Shown here one piece after another: positions 1 through 8,094 of a DNA stretch of 64,000 nucleotides. A program made the position numbers and the translations under genes. Where the stretch lies: positions 53,607-117,606 of the forward strand of contig NZ_JAAVJH010000010.1 in assembly GCF_012035195.1 (NCBI RefSeq), given 5' to 3'. The notes under the pieces are model-generated. The model did no database searches and was not told the origin of the DNA. It saw only the letters and a program-made list of their open reading frames with translations. The first letter of the stretch is position 1; each line of letters starts with the position of its first letter. The DNA is from Sphingomonas corticis. Lineage in GTDB: Bacteria > Pseudomonadota > Alphaproteobacteria > Sphingomonadales > Sphingomonadaceae.

Positions 1-970
1 CCTGCATCACGTCGGGACGGATCATGTCCGCGCCGTTGCCCGCCACGCGCCAGCGCGACAGGTCGAACCGGTCCGACGCCTTGGTCTGGGACGAGATGCG
101 ACGCGCGCAGATGTCGTAGCCGAAGGTCGGCGAGTAGCTGAGCGAGGTGCCGGGATTGCGGCTGATGAGGTCCAGCCACGACAGCGGCCGGCGCGCGAAA
201 TCCTCGGTCTTCAGATAGTCGGTCGACACCTGGTTCGCGACCGGCGACAGGAAGCAGCCGACCAGCCCCATGTCGTGATACCACGGCAGCCAGGAGACGC
301 AGCGGTCCTCCGCCGCGATCTGCACGCCATGCGCGTGCGCCGCCAGGTTCGACAGGAGCGCGCGGTGCGTGATGGCGACGCCGTGCGGGAAGCGGGTCGA
401 TCCGCTGGAATATTGCAGGTAGCAGATGTCGTCCGTTCCGGCCTCCGGCAGCGGCGCTTCCGGCGCCTCGCGCGTCAGGAAGTCCTCCCACGCCACCCCC
501 TCGACGCCCGCCGCCTCGGCCGCGGCGCCGGCCATGGCGCCGATCTCGCCGGGGAACACCAGCAGCCGCGGATCGCAGCTCGCCAGCTGGACGCGCAGCT
601 GGTCGATGTACGATTCCTTCCCGCCGAACGAGGTCGGCAGCGGCAGCGGCACCGGCCAGGCGCCCGCCATCACCACGCCGAAGAACAATTGCGCGAACTC
701 CGCGCCCGTCTCCGCCACCAGCGCGACGCGATCGCCCGCCCCGATGCCCGCGGCGACGAAGCGGTGCGCCGCCGCCTCGGCATCGCCGCGCAGCTCGGCA
801 TAGGGATAGCTGCGCACCAGCGTGCCGCGCGCGTCGTGGAAGTTCAGCCCGCGCGTCCCCTTGGCGGCATAGTCCAGCGCCTCGCCCAGCGTCGCGAAAT
901 CGCTGAAGCGGCGCGGCAGCGTGTCGGCCGTCGGCGTCGGCATCATGGCGGTCTCACTGGTCATCAACAT
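1..970 (-). CDS. Fatty acyl-AMP ligase / acyl-CoA synthetase family protein, 3' end outside window
   Basis: The visible N-terminal ~323 residues belong to the ANL adenylate-forming superfamily. An AMP-binding signature, YLQYSSGSTRFPHGVAITHR, lies about 180 residues in, and a second core motif, SWLPWYHDMGL, follows. The YSSGSTRFPxGV form (rather than SGTTGxPKGV) and the early PVPLPLP segment resemble fatty acyl-AMP ligases that load acyl chains onto carrier proteins. The acyl substrate cannot be read. Starts at 970 or 964 are both possible; 970 has an AGGG upstream. The gene runs off the left edge and is divergent from recX, about 100 bp away. Confidence 0.8.
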   Translation of the reverse strand, partial: MLMTSETAMMPTPTADTLPRRFSDFATLGEALDYAAKGTRGLNFHDARGTLVRSYPYAELRGDAEAAAHRFVAAGIGAGDRVALVAETGAEFAQLFFGVVMAGAWPVPLPLPTSFGGKESYIDQLRVQLASCDPRLLVFPGEIGAMAGAAAEAAGVEGVAWEDFLTREAPEAPLPEAGTDDICYLQYSSGSTRFPHGVAITHRALLSNLAAHAHGVQIAAEDRCVSWLPWYHDMGLVGCFLSPVANQVSTDYLKTEDFARRPLSWLDLISRNPGTSLSYSPTFGYDICARRISSQTKASDRFDLSRWRVAGNGADMIRPDVMQ

Positions 971-1035
971 CTTGTACCCTATGGCGGCGATACGCCTGCG
1001 CAATGATCCGGCGTCCATCCCTGCGCGAGCGCAGC

Positions 1036-1050
1036 GTTCAAAATCGGTTG
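1036..1050 (+). promoter_or_regulatory. Imperfect LexA-type box upstream of recX
   Basis: GTTC-N7-GTTG, seven of eight matches to the alphaproteobacterial LexA consensus GTTC-N7-GTTC, 21 bp before the recX GTG start. RecX acts on RecA, so SOS control is plausible, but one mismatch makes this weak. Confidence 0.3.
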
Positions 1051-1071
1051 CCAGTGTGGCACAAACATGGC

Positions 1072-1602
1072 GTGCCCACCCCGTCGAGACGTTCCCCGCC
1101 CCCTCCGCTCGACGCCGCGGCGCTCGACCGGCTCGCGCTGCGCTACGTCGAGCGGTTCGCCACCACGCGCGGGCGGCTGGCCGACTATCTGTCGCGCAAG
1201 CTGCGCGAGCGCGGCTGGACCGGCGAGGCGGCGCCCGATCCCGCCGCCGTGGCGGAGCGGATGGCCGGGCGCGGCTACGTCGACGATCGCGGCTACGCGG
1301 CGATGAAGGGTGCGGCGCTGACCCGGCGCGGCCTCGGCGCGCGGCGCGTCGCGGACACCCTGCGTGGCGCCGGCATCGCCGCGGACGACGCCGCGCCGGT
1401 GCTGGAGGAGGCGCGCGAGCAGGCGTGGGACAGCGCGGTAGCCTTCGCCCGGCGCAAGCGGATCGGCCCCTTCGCCGCCGCGCCCGCCGAGCCGAAGCTG
1501 CGGGAGCGGCAGTTCGCGCAATTGCTGCGCGCCGGGCACGCCATGGACGTGGCACGGCGGCTGGTGGCGATGGCGCCCGGCGAACTGCCCGATCCGGAAT
1601 GA
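1072..1602 (+). CDS. recX: RecX family regulator of RecA
   Basis: A 176-residue, Arg- and Ala-rich helical protein matching the RecX pattern of tandem three-helix repeats: an early LDRLALRYVERFATTRGRL segment, then LSRKLRERGW, GYVDDRGYA and RRGLGARRVADTLRGAG. RecX binds RecA filaments and modulates recombination and the SOS response in the cytoplasm. The GTG at 1072 (VPTPSRR) is preferred; an in-frame ATG at 1003 would add 23 residues without family similarity and would overlap the divergent promoter region. A degenerate LexA-type site lies just upstream. RecX sequences diverge strongly, so the call rests on pattern and length. Confidence 0.75.
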   Translation: MPTPSRRSPPPPLDAAALDRLALRYVERFATTRGRLADYLSRKLRERGWTGEAAPDPAAVAERMAGRGYVDDRGYAAMKGAALTRRGLGARRVADTLRGAGIAADDAAPVLEEAREQAWDSAVAFARRKRIGPFAAAPAEPKLRERQFAQLLRAGHAMDVARRLVAMAPGELPDPE

Positions 1603-1666
1603 GCCCGCGTCGCGCGGCTTGTGCGGGCAGGCGAAGTTGCTAAGCCCCGGTTAGGGGTAACGCGAC

Positions 1667-2245
1667 GTGCGAGACGAAACATCCGCACCCGCCGGCGATG
1701 GCACGGACATCGCGGGTCGGGAAACTGACGCCGGGGCGGCACCGCCCCGGGCGGTGGGCGGCGTGCTGAAATGGTTCGACGCCACGCGCGGCTTCGGTTT
1801 CCTCGTCGCGGACGAGGAAGGGATCGGCGACGTGCTGATCCACTTCAGCGTCCTGCAGAGCTTCGGCCGCCGCACCCTGCCGGAGGGGACGCGCATCGAC
1901 GCCATGGCGGTGAAGGGCGCGCGCGGCTGGCAGGCGACGGAGATCCGCGCCATCGACGTCAGCGACGCCGCCGAGGTGGTGCGCGAGCGCGACCGCGCTC
2001 GGGTCGATCCCGACGTGCTGGCCGACCGCGCCGGCGACTGGGAGGACGTGGCGGTCAAATGGTTCAACCGCCTGAAGGGCTACGGCTTCCTCACCTCCGC
2101 CACGCGCGAGGGCGACATCTTCGTCCACATGGAGACGATGCGCCGGGCCGGGATCGACGAGATCCTGCCCGAACAGCCGCTGCGCGCCCGCATCGTCGCC
2201 GGTCGCAAGGGGCCCCTGGCCGTGACCGTGGCGGCGGTGGAATGA
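1667..2245 (+). CDS. Cold-shock protein with two cold-shock domains
   Basis: 192 residues with two cold-shock domains. The first is near residues 30-95 (GVLKWFDATRGFGFL, then DVLIHFSVL). The second is near 125-190 (VAVKWFNRLKGYGFL, then DIFVHMETM). Both keep the RNP1-like KGFGF/KGYGF and RNP2-like VHF/VHM aromatic surface that binds single-stranded nucleic acid. Tandem-domain versions are common in alphaproteobacteria and act as RNA chaperones or stress regulators. The GTG start has a purine-rich GGGGTAA stretch 8-15 bp upstream. Its stop overlaps the ATG of the next gene, so the two are probably translationally coupled. Confidence 0.9.
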   Translation: MRDETSAPAGDGTDIAGRETDAGAAPPRAVGGVLKWFDATRGFGFLVADEEGIGDVLIHFSVLQSFGRRTLPEGTRIDAMAVKGARGWQATEIRAIDVSDAAEVVRERDRARVDPDVLADRAGDWEDVAVKWFNRLKGYGFLTSATREGDIFVHMETMRRAGIDEILPEQPLRARIVAGRKGPLAVTVAAVE

Positions 2246-2706
2246 GGGCGCTCGCGTCTTTCGCCGCGCTCGCGCTCGCGCTGCCGGGCTGCAAGGGCGA
2301 GAGCGCACCCGCCGCGGCCGCGACGCCGGCCACGATCCCGCTGACGATCGAGAGCGGGGGCAAGCGCCACGCCTTCCGCGTGGAGGTGGCGCGCACCCCC
2401 GCCGCGCAGCAGCGCGGGCTGATGTTCCGCCCGCCGCTCGCCGACGACGCGGGCATGCTGTTCGCGCCCTATCCTCCCGAGGGCGGGCCGCCGCGCGAGG
2501 CCAGTTTCTGGATGAAGGACACGCCCAGTCCGCTCGACATCGTCTTCATCCGCGCGGACGGCACGATCGCCACCGTCGCGGCGGACACCATCCCCTATTC
2601 CGAAGTGCCCGTCACCTCGGGCGAGCCGGTCGCCGCGGTGCTGGAACTGCGCGCCGGCCGCGCCGCGGAACTGGGGATCGCGGAGGGCGACCGGGTCCGC
2701 TGGTAG
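2242..2706 (+). CDS. DUF192 family lipoprotein
   Basis: 154 residues. A short hydrophobic leader ends in a lipobox-like LPGC at residues 14-17, so the mature protein is probably lipid-anchored in the periplasm. The rest fits DUF192: QQRGLMFRPPLADDAGMLF, then FWMKDTPSPLDIVFIRADGTI, and a C-terminal ELRAGRAAELGIAEGDRV. The biochemical role of DUF192 is not established. Its ATG overlaps the stop of the cold-shock gene (ATGA). Confidence 0.85.
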   Translation: MRALASFAALALALPGCKGESAPAAAATPATIPLTIESGGKRHAFRVEVARTPAAQQRGLMFRPPLADDAGMLFAPYPPEGGPPREASFWMKDTPSPLDIVFIRADGTIATVAADTIPYSEVPVTSGEPVAAVLELRAGRAAELGIAEGDRVRW

Positions 2707-2833
2707 CGGAAGGCCCATCTTCCGTTCGCGCTGCCGGCACGGACGCCGACGCCTCGACAGGCCCGGTGCCCCGGCATCCCGCTTCACACCCCGGTTGAAG
2801 CCGCGCCCGCGGGGCGGTAAGCGCGTCGCCACG

Positions 2834-3265
2834 ATGGGCATCAACCTCAATCCCTTCACCTGGTGGACCGGCGCGAGCTGGGGCACGATCCTCTACGGCC
2901 TGCGCGGCAAGACGCAGGTGGGCGAGGATTCGCTCGGCAACACCTATTGGGAGGGCGGCAGCGACACCGCGGGCAATCCGCGCCGCTACGTCATCTACGC
3001 CGGCGCCAACGACACCAGCCGCGTGCCGCCCGAATGGTTCAGCTGGCTGCACCACCAGGTCGACCACGCGCCCGACCGCTCGCTTCCCGCGCCGCGCGCG
3101 TGGGAGAAGCCGGCGGTACCCAACCTGACCGGCACCGCGCTCGCCTATCGCCCGCAGGGCGCGCTGGAGAAGGGCGGCCGCCGCGCCTCCGCCACCGGCG
3201 ACTACGAGGCGTGGACGCCCGATGGCGACGAGGCGCCCGGCGACGAGAGGGGCGCCGCGGCGTGA
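2834..3265 (+). CDS. NDUFA12-family NADH:ubiquinone oxidoreductase accessory subunit
   Basis: 143 residues with the NDUFA12 (17.2 kDa complex I subunit) signature: FTWWTGASWGTILYGLRGKTQVGEDSLGNTYWE near the start, then RRYVIYAG and PPEWFSWLHHQVD. In alphaproteobacteria this is a peripheral accessory subunit on the cytoplasmic face of complex I, the relative of the mitochondrial subunit. The ATG at 2834 matches the family N-terminus. The gene overlaps the next one by GTGA, forming a pair with the DUF2155 gene. (Motifs of more than 20 residues here run contiguously from residue 8.). Confidence 0.9.
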   Translation: MGINLNPFTWWTGASWGTILYGLRGKTQVGEDSLGNTYWEGGSDTAGNPRRYVIYAGANDTSRVPPEWFSWLHHQVDHAPDRSLPAPRAWEKPAVPNLTGTALAYRPQGALEKGGRRASATGDYEAWTPDGDEAPGDERGAAA

Positions 3266-3894
3266 AGCGCGGGCTCGCGATCGGCGGGCTGGTAGTGCTG
3301 GCGGCGGGCGGGATCGCCTGGGCGGGCGCCAACCTGATCGGTCGCGGCAACGCGCCCAAGGGCGCGGTCTCCGCCGACGTGCCGCCTCCCGTGGCGGAGA
3401 GCGCCGATGCGGCCGAGGTGACCGACGAGGGCGGGCCGGTCGACGCCGGGCAGACGCCGATGGCCCAGCGCGTGGCGGTGCTGGGCGTCCTCAACAAGCG
3501 CAACGGCGTGTCGCGCGACATCTCCCTGCGTCCCGGTCAGGCGATCCGCGTCGGGGACGTCGTTGTCAGGCTGCGCGCGTGCGAACGGACCGCGCCGTGG
3601 GAGCCGGACCAGCTGACCGGCGCCTTCGTCCAGCTCGACGTGCGCGGCGCGGACCAGGGCTGGCGGCGCGCCTTCTCCGGCTGGCTCTACAAGGAGCGGC
3701 CGGCGATGAACGTGGTGCTCCACCCCATCTACGACGTCTGGCCCAAGAGCTGTACCGTAACCTTTCCCGGCACCGCTCCGTCCACGGCGCCCAGCGCGTC
3801 GAGCGCGCGGAAACCGCCCGCTCCCGCACCCAGCGCCTCGCCCGAGGCGGAGGGCGCGGCCGACGACAGCGCGGCGCCCAGCAATTCCATATAG
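3262..3894 (+). CDS. DUF2155 domain protein, membrane anchored
   Basis: 210 residues. An N-terminal membrane segment (about residues 4-24) is followed by the DUF2155 core: VAVLGVLNKRNGVSRDISL, VRLRACERTAPWEP, FSGWLYKERPAMNVVLHP and YDVWPKSC. It probably sits in the periplasm; function unknown. The GTG start overlaps the previous stop. A Pro/Ala/Ser-rich tail of about 40 residues follows the domain. The last 166 bp lie over the 3' end of aat on the opposite strand, including the conserved DVWPKSC part, so the overlap is not just a mispredicted tail. Confidence 0.85.
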   Translation: MKRGLAIGGLVVLAAGGIAWAGANLIGRGNAPKGAVSADVPPPVAESADAAEVTDEGGPVDAGQTPMAQRVAVLGVLNKRNGVSRDISLRPGQAIRVGDVVVRLRACERTAPWEPDQLTGAFVQLDVRGADQGWRRAFSGWLYKERPAMNVVLHPIYDVWPKSCTVTFPGTAPSTAPSASSARKPPAPAPSASPEAEGAADDSAAPSNSI

Positions 3895-4451
3895 GCGGCG
3901 CGGTCGATCTCCTGCGCACCCAGCGAGGCGAGGTGCGCGGTCATGAACTGGCAGTCCAGCAGCGTGAAACCGCCCGCCTTCAACCGCGCGACCAGATGCG
4001 CGATCGCGACCTTGGAGGCGTCGGCGGCACGGCTGACCATGCTCTCGCCGAAGAAGGCGCGGCCGAGCGCGAGGCCGTACAGCCCGCCCGCCAGCCGGTC
4101 GCCGATCCAGCACTCGACCGAGTGCGCGTGGCCCAGCGCGTGGAGGCGCAGGAAGGCCTGCTCGATCGACGGGTTGATCCACGTGTCCGGCCGGTCGGCC
4201 GCCGCCTCCGCGCACAGGGCGATCACGGCGGGAAAGGCGCGGTCGGCGGTGACGCGGAAGCGATCGGCCGCGATCGTGCGGCGCAGGCTGCGCGACAGGT
4301 GGAAGCCGTCGAGCGGCAGGATCGCGCGTCGGCGCGGCTCCACCCAATAGACGCTGCGCGCGTCGCGCGCGTCCGCCATGGGGAAGACGCCGACGGAATA
4401 GGCGCCGAGCAGCAGCGCCGGGTCCAGCGTCTCGAACGGCATGCCGCTCAT
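3729..4451 (-). CDS. aat: Leucyl/phenylalanyl-tRNA-protein transferase
   Basis: 240 residues, normal for Aat. Family motifs in order: LLLGAYSVGVFPMAD near residue 12, VYWVEPRRRAILPLDGFHLSR, TWINPSIEQAFLRLHALGHA, SVECWIGDRLAGGLYGLALG, FFGESMVS, LLDCQFMTAHLASLGA. It transfers Leu or Phe to N-terminal Arg/Lys of proteins for N-end-rule degradation via ClpS/ClpAP. The conserved C-terminus GKVTVQLLGQTS is encoded inside the 3' end of the convergent DUF2155 gene. It follows the lipoprotein gene by 85 bp on the same strand. Confidence 0.95.
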   Translation of the reverse strand: MSGMPFETLDPALLLGAYSVGVFPMADARDARSVYWVEPRRRAILPLDGFHLSRSLRRTIAADRFRVTADRAFPAVIALCAEAAADRPDTWINPSIEQAFLRLHALGHAHSVECWIGDRLAGGLYGLALGRAFFGESMVSRAADASKVAIAHLVARLKAGGFTLLDCQFMTAHLASLGAQEIDRAAYMELLGAALSSAAPSASGEALGAGAGGFRALDALGAVDGAVPGKVTVQLLGQTS

Positions 4452-4536
4452 CGCGGCGGATGCGAAACGCGCGCCGCGGCAGGGCCGCGACGCGCGTGAA
4501 GGGGAACCGGTGCCGCGGGATCCGCGGCGCGGGGCA

Positions 4537-4929
4537 TCAGGCGTGGCAGGCGAGCGCGCCCTTGCCGGGCACCTTCACCTCGACCGCGTCGGTGTTGCCG
4601 GTCAGCGACCAGCCGCCCTCTGCGGTCAGCGGCTGACCCGCCTCCGCCGCCTTCAGCGTGGTGGGCGTGCCGCCCTTTTCCGTCCGGACGACGGCCTGCT
4701 TGTCGCCCTGGAAGAAGGTGACGTAGACGAGCTCGCCGCTCTTGCAGCGCATCGTCTTGTCCGCCTTGATGGCGGGGGGCAGCTCGACCGGCGCGGCGTT
4801 CGCCAGCGTCGAGGCCATCGGGTCGGGATTGGTGTCGATCACCTGCGGCTCGTTGGACTGCGAGTTGCAGGCGCCGAGGACGAGCAGCGAGGAGAGGGCG
4901 GCGGCGATGGGGAGGGGGGTCTTCGTCAT
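4537..4929 (-). CDS. Hypothetical lipoprotein
   Basis: 130 residues. The signal peptide ends in a lipobox LVLGAC (Cys near residue 19), followed by NSQSNEPQ. The mature part has KTMRCKSGELVYVTFFQGDKQ and ALACHA, so there are two further cysteines, one at the extreme C-terminus. The fold is reminiscent of MliC-like lysozyme-inhibitor lipoproteins (a YVTFFQGDKQAVVRT strand pattern), but this is only suggestive. It lies upstream of aat on the same strand. Confidence 0.65.
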   Translation of the reverse strand: MTKTPLPIAAALSSLLVLGACNSQSNEPQVIDTNPDPMASTLANAAPVELPPAIKADKTMRCKSGELVYVTFFQGDKQAVVRTEKGGTPTTLKAAEAGQPLTAEGGWSLTGNTDAVEVKVPGKGALACHA

Positions 4930-5000
4930 AGCGGGCCTTCGCTTCGCCCATGCAGCACGGACCGTCAAGCGCGTTGTCGCAGTGCAGCGCAGCCGCGCGA

Positions 5001-6317
5001 TCACTCGTGAAATTCGCCGAGCTCGGGAATGCGGCCGAACGCGATCTTCGTGCCCACCCGGTCCAGCCGTCCGCCATTGAGCGGTCCTACGGAAACGGCA
5101 TTGCGCCCGAAGCGCTGGTTGATCCGGTCGATCGCGCGGCTCAGCGCCAGGCCGCGGGTTTCGCGCGCCAGGGGATCGTCGGCATCCAGGTGCGCGAACA
5201 GCGACGCCTGCTCGCCCGCCACCGGCTCGATCTCCGCCAGCGTCACGCCGATCATGCGGCAGCCGGTGCGATGCGCGCGGCCCGCCTCGGCCAGGCGCGG
5301 GAACAGCGTCTCCAGCCGGTCGAGCACCTGGAAGCTGTCCTGCGTGGCGGGCAGCCTCGCCGACGTGCGCCACGTCGACTTGTCGTCCTCGAACCGCGCG
5401 TGAAGCACCAGCAGCCGCGCGCGATAGCCCTTGCGCCGCAGTCGGCTGGCCGCCTTCAGCGCCAGCCGCCGCGCGGTGAGCCGCACGGGCGCGTAACCGC
5501 GCTTGCCCGGACTCAGCACGTGGCTGTGCCCGATCGTGCGGCTCTGCGACGCCTTCTCCGGCAGGTCGACGCCGTGGAGCAGGAACCACAGCCGGTCGCC
5601 GTCGCGCCCGCCCCAGGCATGGCCCGCGTCGCGCGGGCGGCGGGCCAGCAGCTGCGCGATGTCGTTCACGCCGTCGCGCGCCAGCCGCCGCTCCATCTTG
5701 GCGCCGATCCCGGCGATGTCGCGCAGCTTCAGCGGGTGAAGCGCGTGGGGCAGATCCTGCTCCTCGAACACGACCAGGCCATCGGGCTTCATGAGGTCGG
5801 ACGCCAGCTTCGCCAGCAGGCGGTTGGGCGCGATGCCGATCGAGGAGGTGAGGCATTCGCCGACCCGAGCGCGGATGCCCGCCTTGATCCGCCCCGCCAG
5901 CGCCACCGCGGCGTCGCGCCCGTTCTCGTTGTCGAGCAGGCGGCACGCGACCTCGTCGATCGAGCAGACCTTCGTGACCGGCACGTGCCGCTCGATCTCC
6001 GTGATGATGGCATCGTGGAAGGCGACGTAGCGCTCGTGCCGCGCCGGCGTGACCACCAGGTCGCGGCACAGCCGCTTCGCCTCGTAGACCGGCGTGCCGG
6101 TGGAGATGCCGTAGCGCTTGGCCTCGACGGACGCGGCGATGGCCACGGTCGTGTCCGACCCCACCGGCGCGACGATGACGGGGCGTCCGCGCAGCGCCGG
6201 CTGCACCTGCTGCTCGACGCTGGCGAAATAGCTGTTCAGGTCGAGGAACAGCCAGCGCAGCGGGCGCGGGGGAAGGTCGAGGAGCGGGGAGGGCGACTCG
6301 GGCACGCCCGCGAACAT
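5001..6317 (-). CDS. Y-family DNA polymerase (DinB/ImpB-MucB-SamB type)
   Basis: 438 residues. The Y-family palm is present: LFLDLNSYFASVEQQ near residue 23 gives the first catalytic Asp, and CSIDEVACRLL near residue 118 gives the catalytic Asp-Glu pair. GIAPNRLLAKLASDLMKPDG follows, then a helix-hairpin-helix (RDIAGIGAKMERRL) and a little-finger-like C-terminus. It is expected to be a translesion polymerase with intact metal ligands. It is not a typical short Pol IV; the DLNSYFA and SIDEVA motif forms resemble a separate alphaproteobacterial group. A perfect LexA-type box overlaps the ATG at 6317, so the true start may be the GTG at 6305. Confidence 0.85.
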   Translation of the reverse strand: MFAGVPESPSPLLDLPPRPLRWLFLDLNSYFASVEQQVQPALRGRPVIVAPVGSDTTVAIAASVEAKRYGISTGTPVYEAKRLCRDLVVTPARHERYVAFHDAIITEIERHVPVTKVCSIDEVACRLLDNENGRDAAVALAGRIKAGIRARVGECLTSSIGIAPNRLLAKLASDLMKPDGLVVFEEQDLPHALHPLKLRDIAGIGAKMERRLARDGVNDIAQLLARRPRDAGHAWGGRDGDRLWFLLHGVDLPEKASQSRTIGHSHVLSPGKRGYAPVRLTARRLALKAASRLRRKGYRARLLVLHARFEDDKSTWRTSARLPATQDSFQVLDRLETLFPRLAEAGRAHRTGCRMIGVTLAEIEPVAGEQASLFAHLDADDPLARETRGLALSRAIDRINQRFGRNAVSVGPLNGGRLDRVGTKIAFGRIPELGEFHE

Positions 6318-6326
6318 AGCATGAAC
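6312..6326 (-). promoter_or_regulatory. LexA (SOS) box on the start of the Y-family polymerase gene
   Basis: Read on the minus strand this is GTTC-ATGCTAT-GTTC, an exact match to the alphaproteobacterial LexA consensus GTTC-N7-GTTC. It covers the annotated ATG at 6317. A translesion polymerase is a typical SOS target, which raises confidence. Confidence 0.75.
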
Positions 6327-6719
6327 TTACGCCGCAGGCTCGACGTCGGTGTGGGTGAAATCGTCGCCCTTGAACAGCAGCGGCTCGCTGCGTTCCTTCG
6401 CGAGCGCGTAGGAGAAGCAGTCGCCGAAGTTGAGCCTGGCCGGATGACCGGTGCCGCGGCCATATTCGCCATAGGCTCGGCGTCCGATCTCCGCCTGGGC
6501 GGCGGTGACGGGCACGACCTCGATCCGAAGGCCGGGAAGGATGCGCTCGGCGTAGAAGGCAAGTTGCGGATCCTGGCGCCGGACGAGCACGGTGCCGAGT
6601 TCTACCCACGATCCCGCTGACATCCGGCGGGCCGAAGCGGTCACCATCAGGCGCAGCATCCTGTCGGCTTCGTCCTCCTGACACAGCATCGCCATGATCG
6701 CCGACGTGTCGACGATCAC
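6327..6719 (-). CDS. PIN-domain toxin, VapC type
   Basis: 130 residues. PIN-domain acidic residues are in place: VIVDTSAIMAML at the start (Asp5), SWVELGTVL (Glu near 42), and LNFGDCFSYALAK with Asp near 100, then PLLFKGDDF with another Asp. VapC toxins are Mg-dependent endoribonucleases. The GTG start overlaps the antitoxin stop (GTGA), the usual antitoxin-then-toxin order. The RNA target cannot be predicted. Confidence 0.9.
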   Translation of the reverse strand: MIVDTSAIMAMLCQEDEADRMLRLMVTASARRMSAGSWVELGTVLVRRQDPQLAFYAERILPGLRIEVVPVTAAQAEIGRRAYGEYGRGTGHPARLNFGDCFSYALAKERSEPLLFKGDDFTHTDVEPAA

Positions 6720-6985
6720 GACGCGAAGGAGCCGTCTTCGTTGTAGATCTCGTCCATGATCTCCTTCGACGTCCTTCCCTCCCACTCGGGCGGAAGATGC
6801 TGTCGTATGTCCGCCAGGACCGCCTTCATGTCGGCCATGCGGCGCTGGATCTCCGCTTCGCGTTCCTCCGCCATCTTCTCCAGCGCCGCGCGCACCGTCT
6901 CGGTCACGGTCCGTCGCGTCTGGCCGGCGAGCTCTCGCGCGAGCCGCACGGTCTCGGGATCCTTGATGTTCAGCTGAACGCCCAC
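6716..6985 (-). CDS. VapB-type antitoxin
   Basis: 89 residues from the GTG at 6985, preceded by a perfect AGGAGG with a 5-bp spacer. A longer reading from ATG 7015 has no such site. The N-terminus VQLNIKDPETVRLARELAG followed by TVTETVRAAL is a ribbon-helix-helix-like DNA-binding segment of the Rv0623/PSK transcription-factor type. The charged helical C-terminus would bind the toxin. It overlaps and precedes the PIN toxin. Confidence 0.85.
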   Translation of the reverse strand: MGVQLNIKDPETVRLARELAGQTRRTVTETVRAALEKMAEEREAEIQRRMADMKAVLADIRQHLPPEWEGRTSKEIMDEIYNEDGSFAS

Positions 6986-7085
6986 GTCTACCTCCTGGCC
7001 CCCGCTTTCTACCATGGCTCGGCCTTGGCCTCAATCAAGCGACCCTCGCTTGCCGTCGCGCCCGGGCGGACGCATCTGTCGCGCC

Positions 7086-8081
7086 ATGCACACCGCGCCC
7101 GACACGCTCGCCCTCATCGGCAACACCCCGCTCGTCCGGCTGAAAGGGCCCAGCGAGGCGACCGGGTGCGACATTTTCGGCAAGTGCGAGTTCGCCAACC
7201 CGGGCGCCAGCGTGAAGGACCGGGCCGCGCTGTTCATCGTGGAGGATGCGGAGGCGCGCGGGCTGCTGCGTCCCGGCGGCACGATCGTCGAGGGGACGGC
7301 GGGCAACACCGGCATCGGGCTGGCGCTGGTCGCCAATGCGAAGGGCTATCGCACGATCATCGTCATGCCCGACACGCAGTCGAAGGAGAAGATGGACACG
7401 CTGCGCGCGCTCGGCGCGGAGCTGGTGACGGTGCCCGCCGCGCCCTATTCCTCCGCCGCGCACTTCGTCCACACCTCGCGCCGCATCGCGGAGGAGACGC
7501 CCGGTGCGGTGTGGGCGAACCAGTTCGACAACATCGCCAACCGCCGCGCGCACATCCTGACCACCGCGGAGGAGATCTGGTCGCAGATGGACGGACGGAT
7601 CGACGGCTTCACCTGCGCGGTCGGCACAGGCGGGACGCTGGCGGGGGTCGGCCTGGGATTGAAAGCGAAGGACGAGAACGTCGTCGTCGCGCTCAGCGAT
7701 CCCCACGGCGCCGCGCTCTACGATTACTACGCGAACGGCGAGCTGCGCGCGGAGGGATCGTCGGTGGCCGAGGGGATCGGCCAGGGGCGCATCACCGCCA
7801 ATCTGGAAGGCGCGCCGGTCGACACGCAGTTCCGCATCCCCGATCAGGAAGGGCTCGACTGGATCGACCGACTGCTGACGGAGGAAGGGCTGTGCCTGGG
7901 GCTGTCCTCCGGCATCAACGTCGCGGGCGCGGTGCGGCTGGCGCGCGAGTTGGGGCCGGGCCGGCGGATCGCGACGATCCTGTGCGACACAGGCTTCCGG
8001 TATCTCTCCACGCTCTACGATCCCGCCTGGCTCGCATCCAAGGGGCTGCGGCGAATCGACAGCGGCGCGGCGAAGGGGTAG
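7086..8081 (+). CDS. cysK: Cysteine synthase family protein (O-acetylserine sulfhydrylase)
   Basis: 331 residues of the PLP beta-family. The substrate and cofactor motifs are present: LIGNTPLVRL near residue 10, NPGASVKDRAAL with the PLP lysine near 41, EGTAGNTG near 66, the phosphate loop VGTGGTLAG near 179, and LSSGINVAGA with the PLP ring Ser. It makes cysteine from O-acetylserine and sulfide. EGTAGNTG instead of EPTSGNTG puts it in a CysK-like subgroup, so cystathionine beta-synthase-like activity is a less likely alternative. The ATG at 7086 gives the family N-terminus. Confidence 0.9.
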   Translation: MHTAPDTLALIGNTPLVRLKGPSEATGCDIFGKCEFANPGASVKDRAALFIVEDAEARGLLRPGGTIVEGTAGNTGIGLALVANAKGYRTIIVMPDTQSKEKMDTLRALGAELVTVPAAPYSSAAHFVHTSRRIAEETPGAVWANQFDNIANRRAHILTTAEEIWSQMDGRIDGFTCAVGTGGTLAGVGLGLKAKDENVVVALSDPHGAALYDYYANGELRAEGSSVAEGIGQGRITANLEGAPVDTQFRIPDQEGLDWIDRLLTEEGLCLGLSSGINVAGAVRLARELGPGRRIATILCDTGFRYLSTLYDPAWLASKGLRRIDSGAAKG

Positions 8082-8094
8082 AACGACGGGACGA

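Noticed and set aside
275..1006. Plus-strand frames of 243 and 125 codons at the left edge
   Set aside because: They are antisense to the acyl-AMP ligase gene, which has clear motifs on the minus strand.
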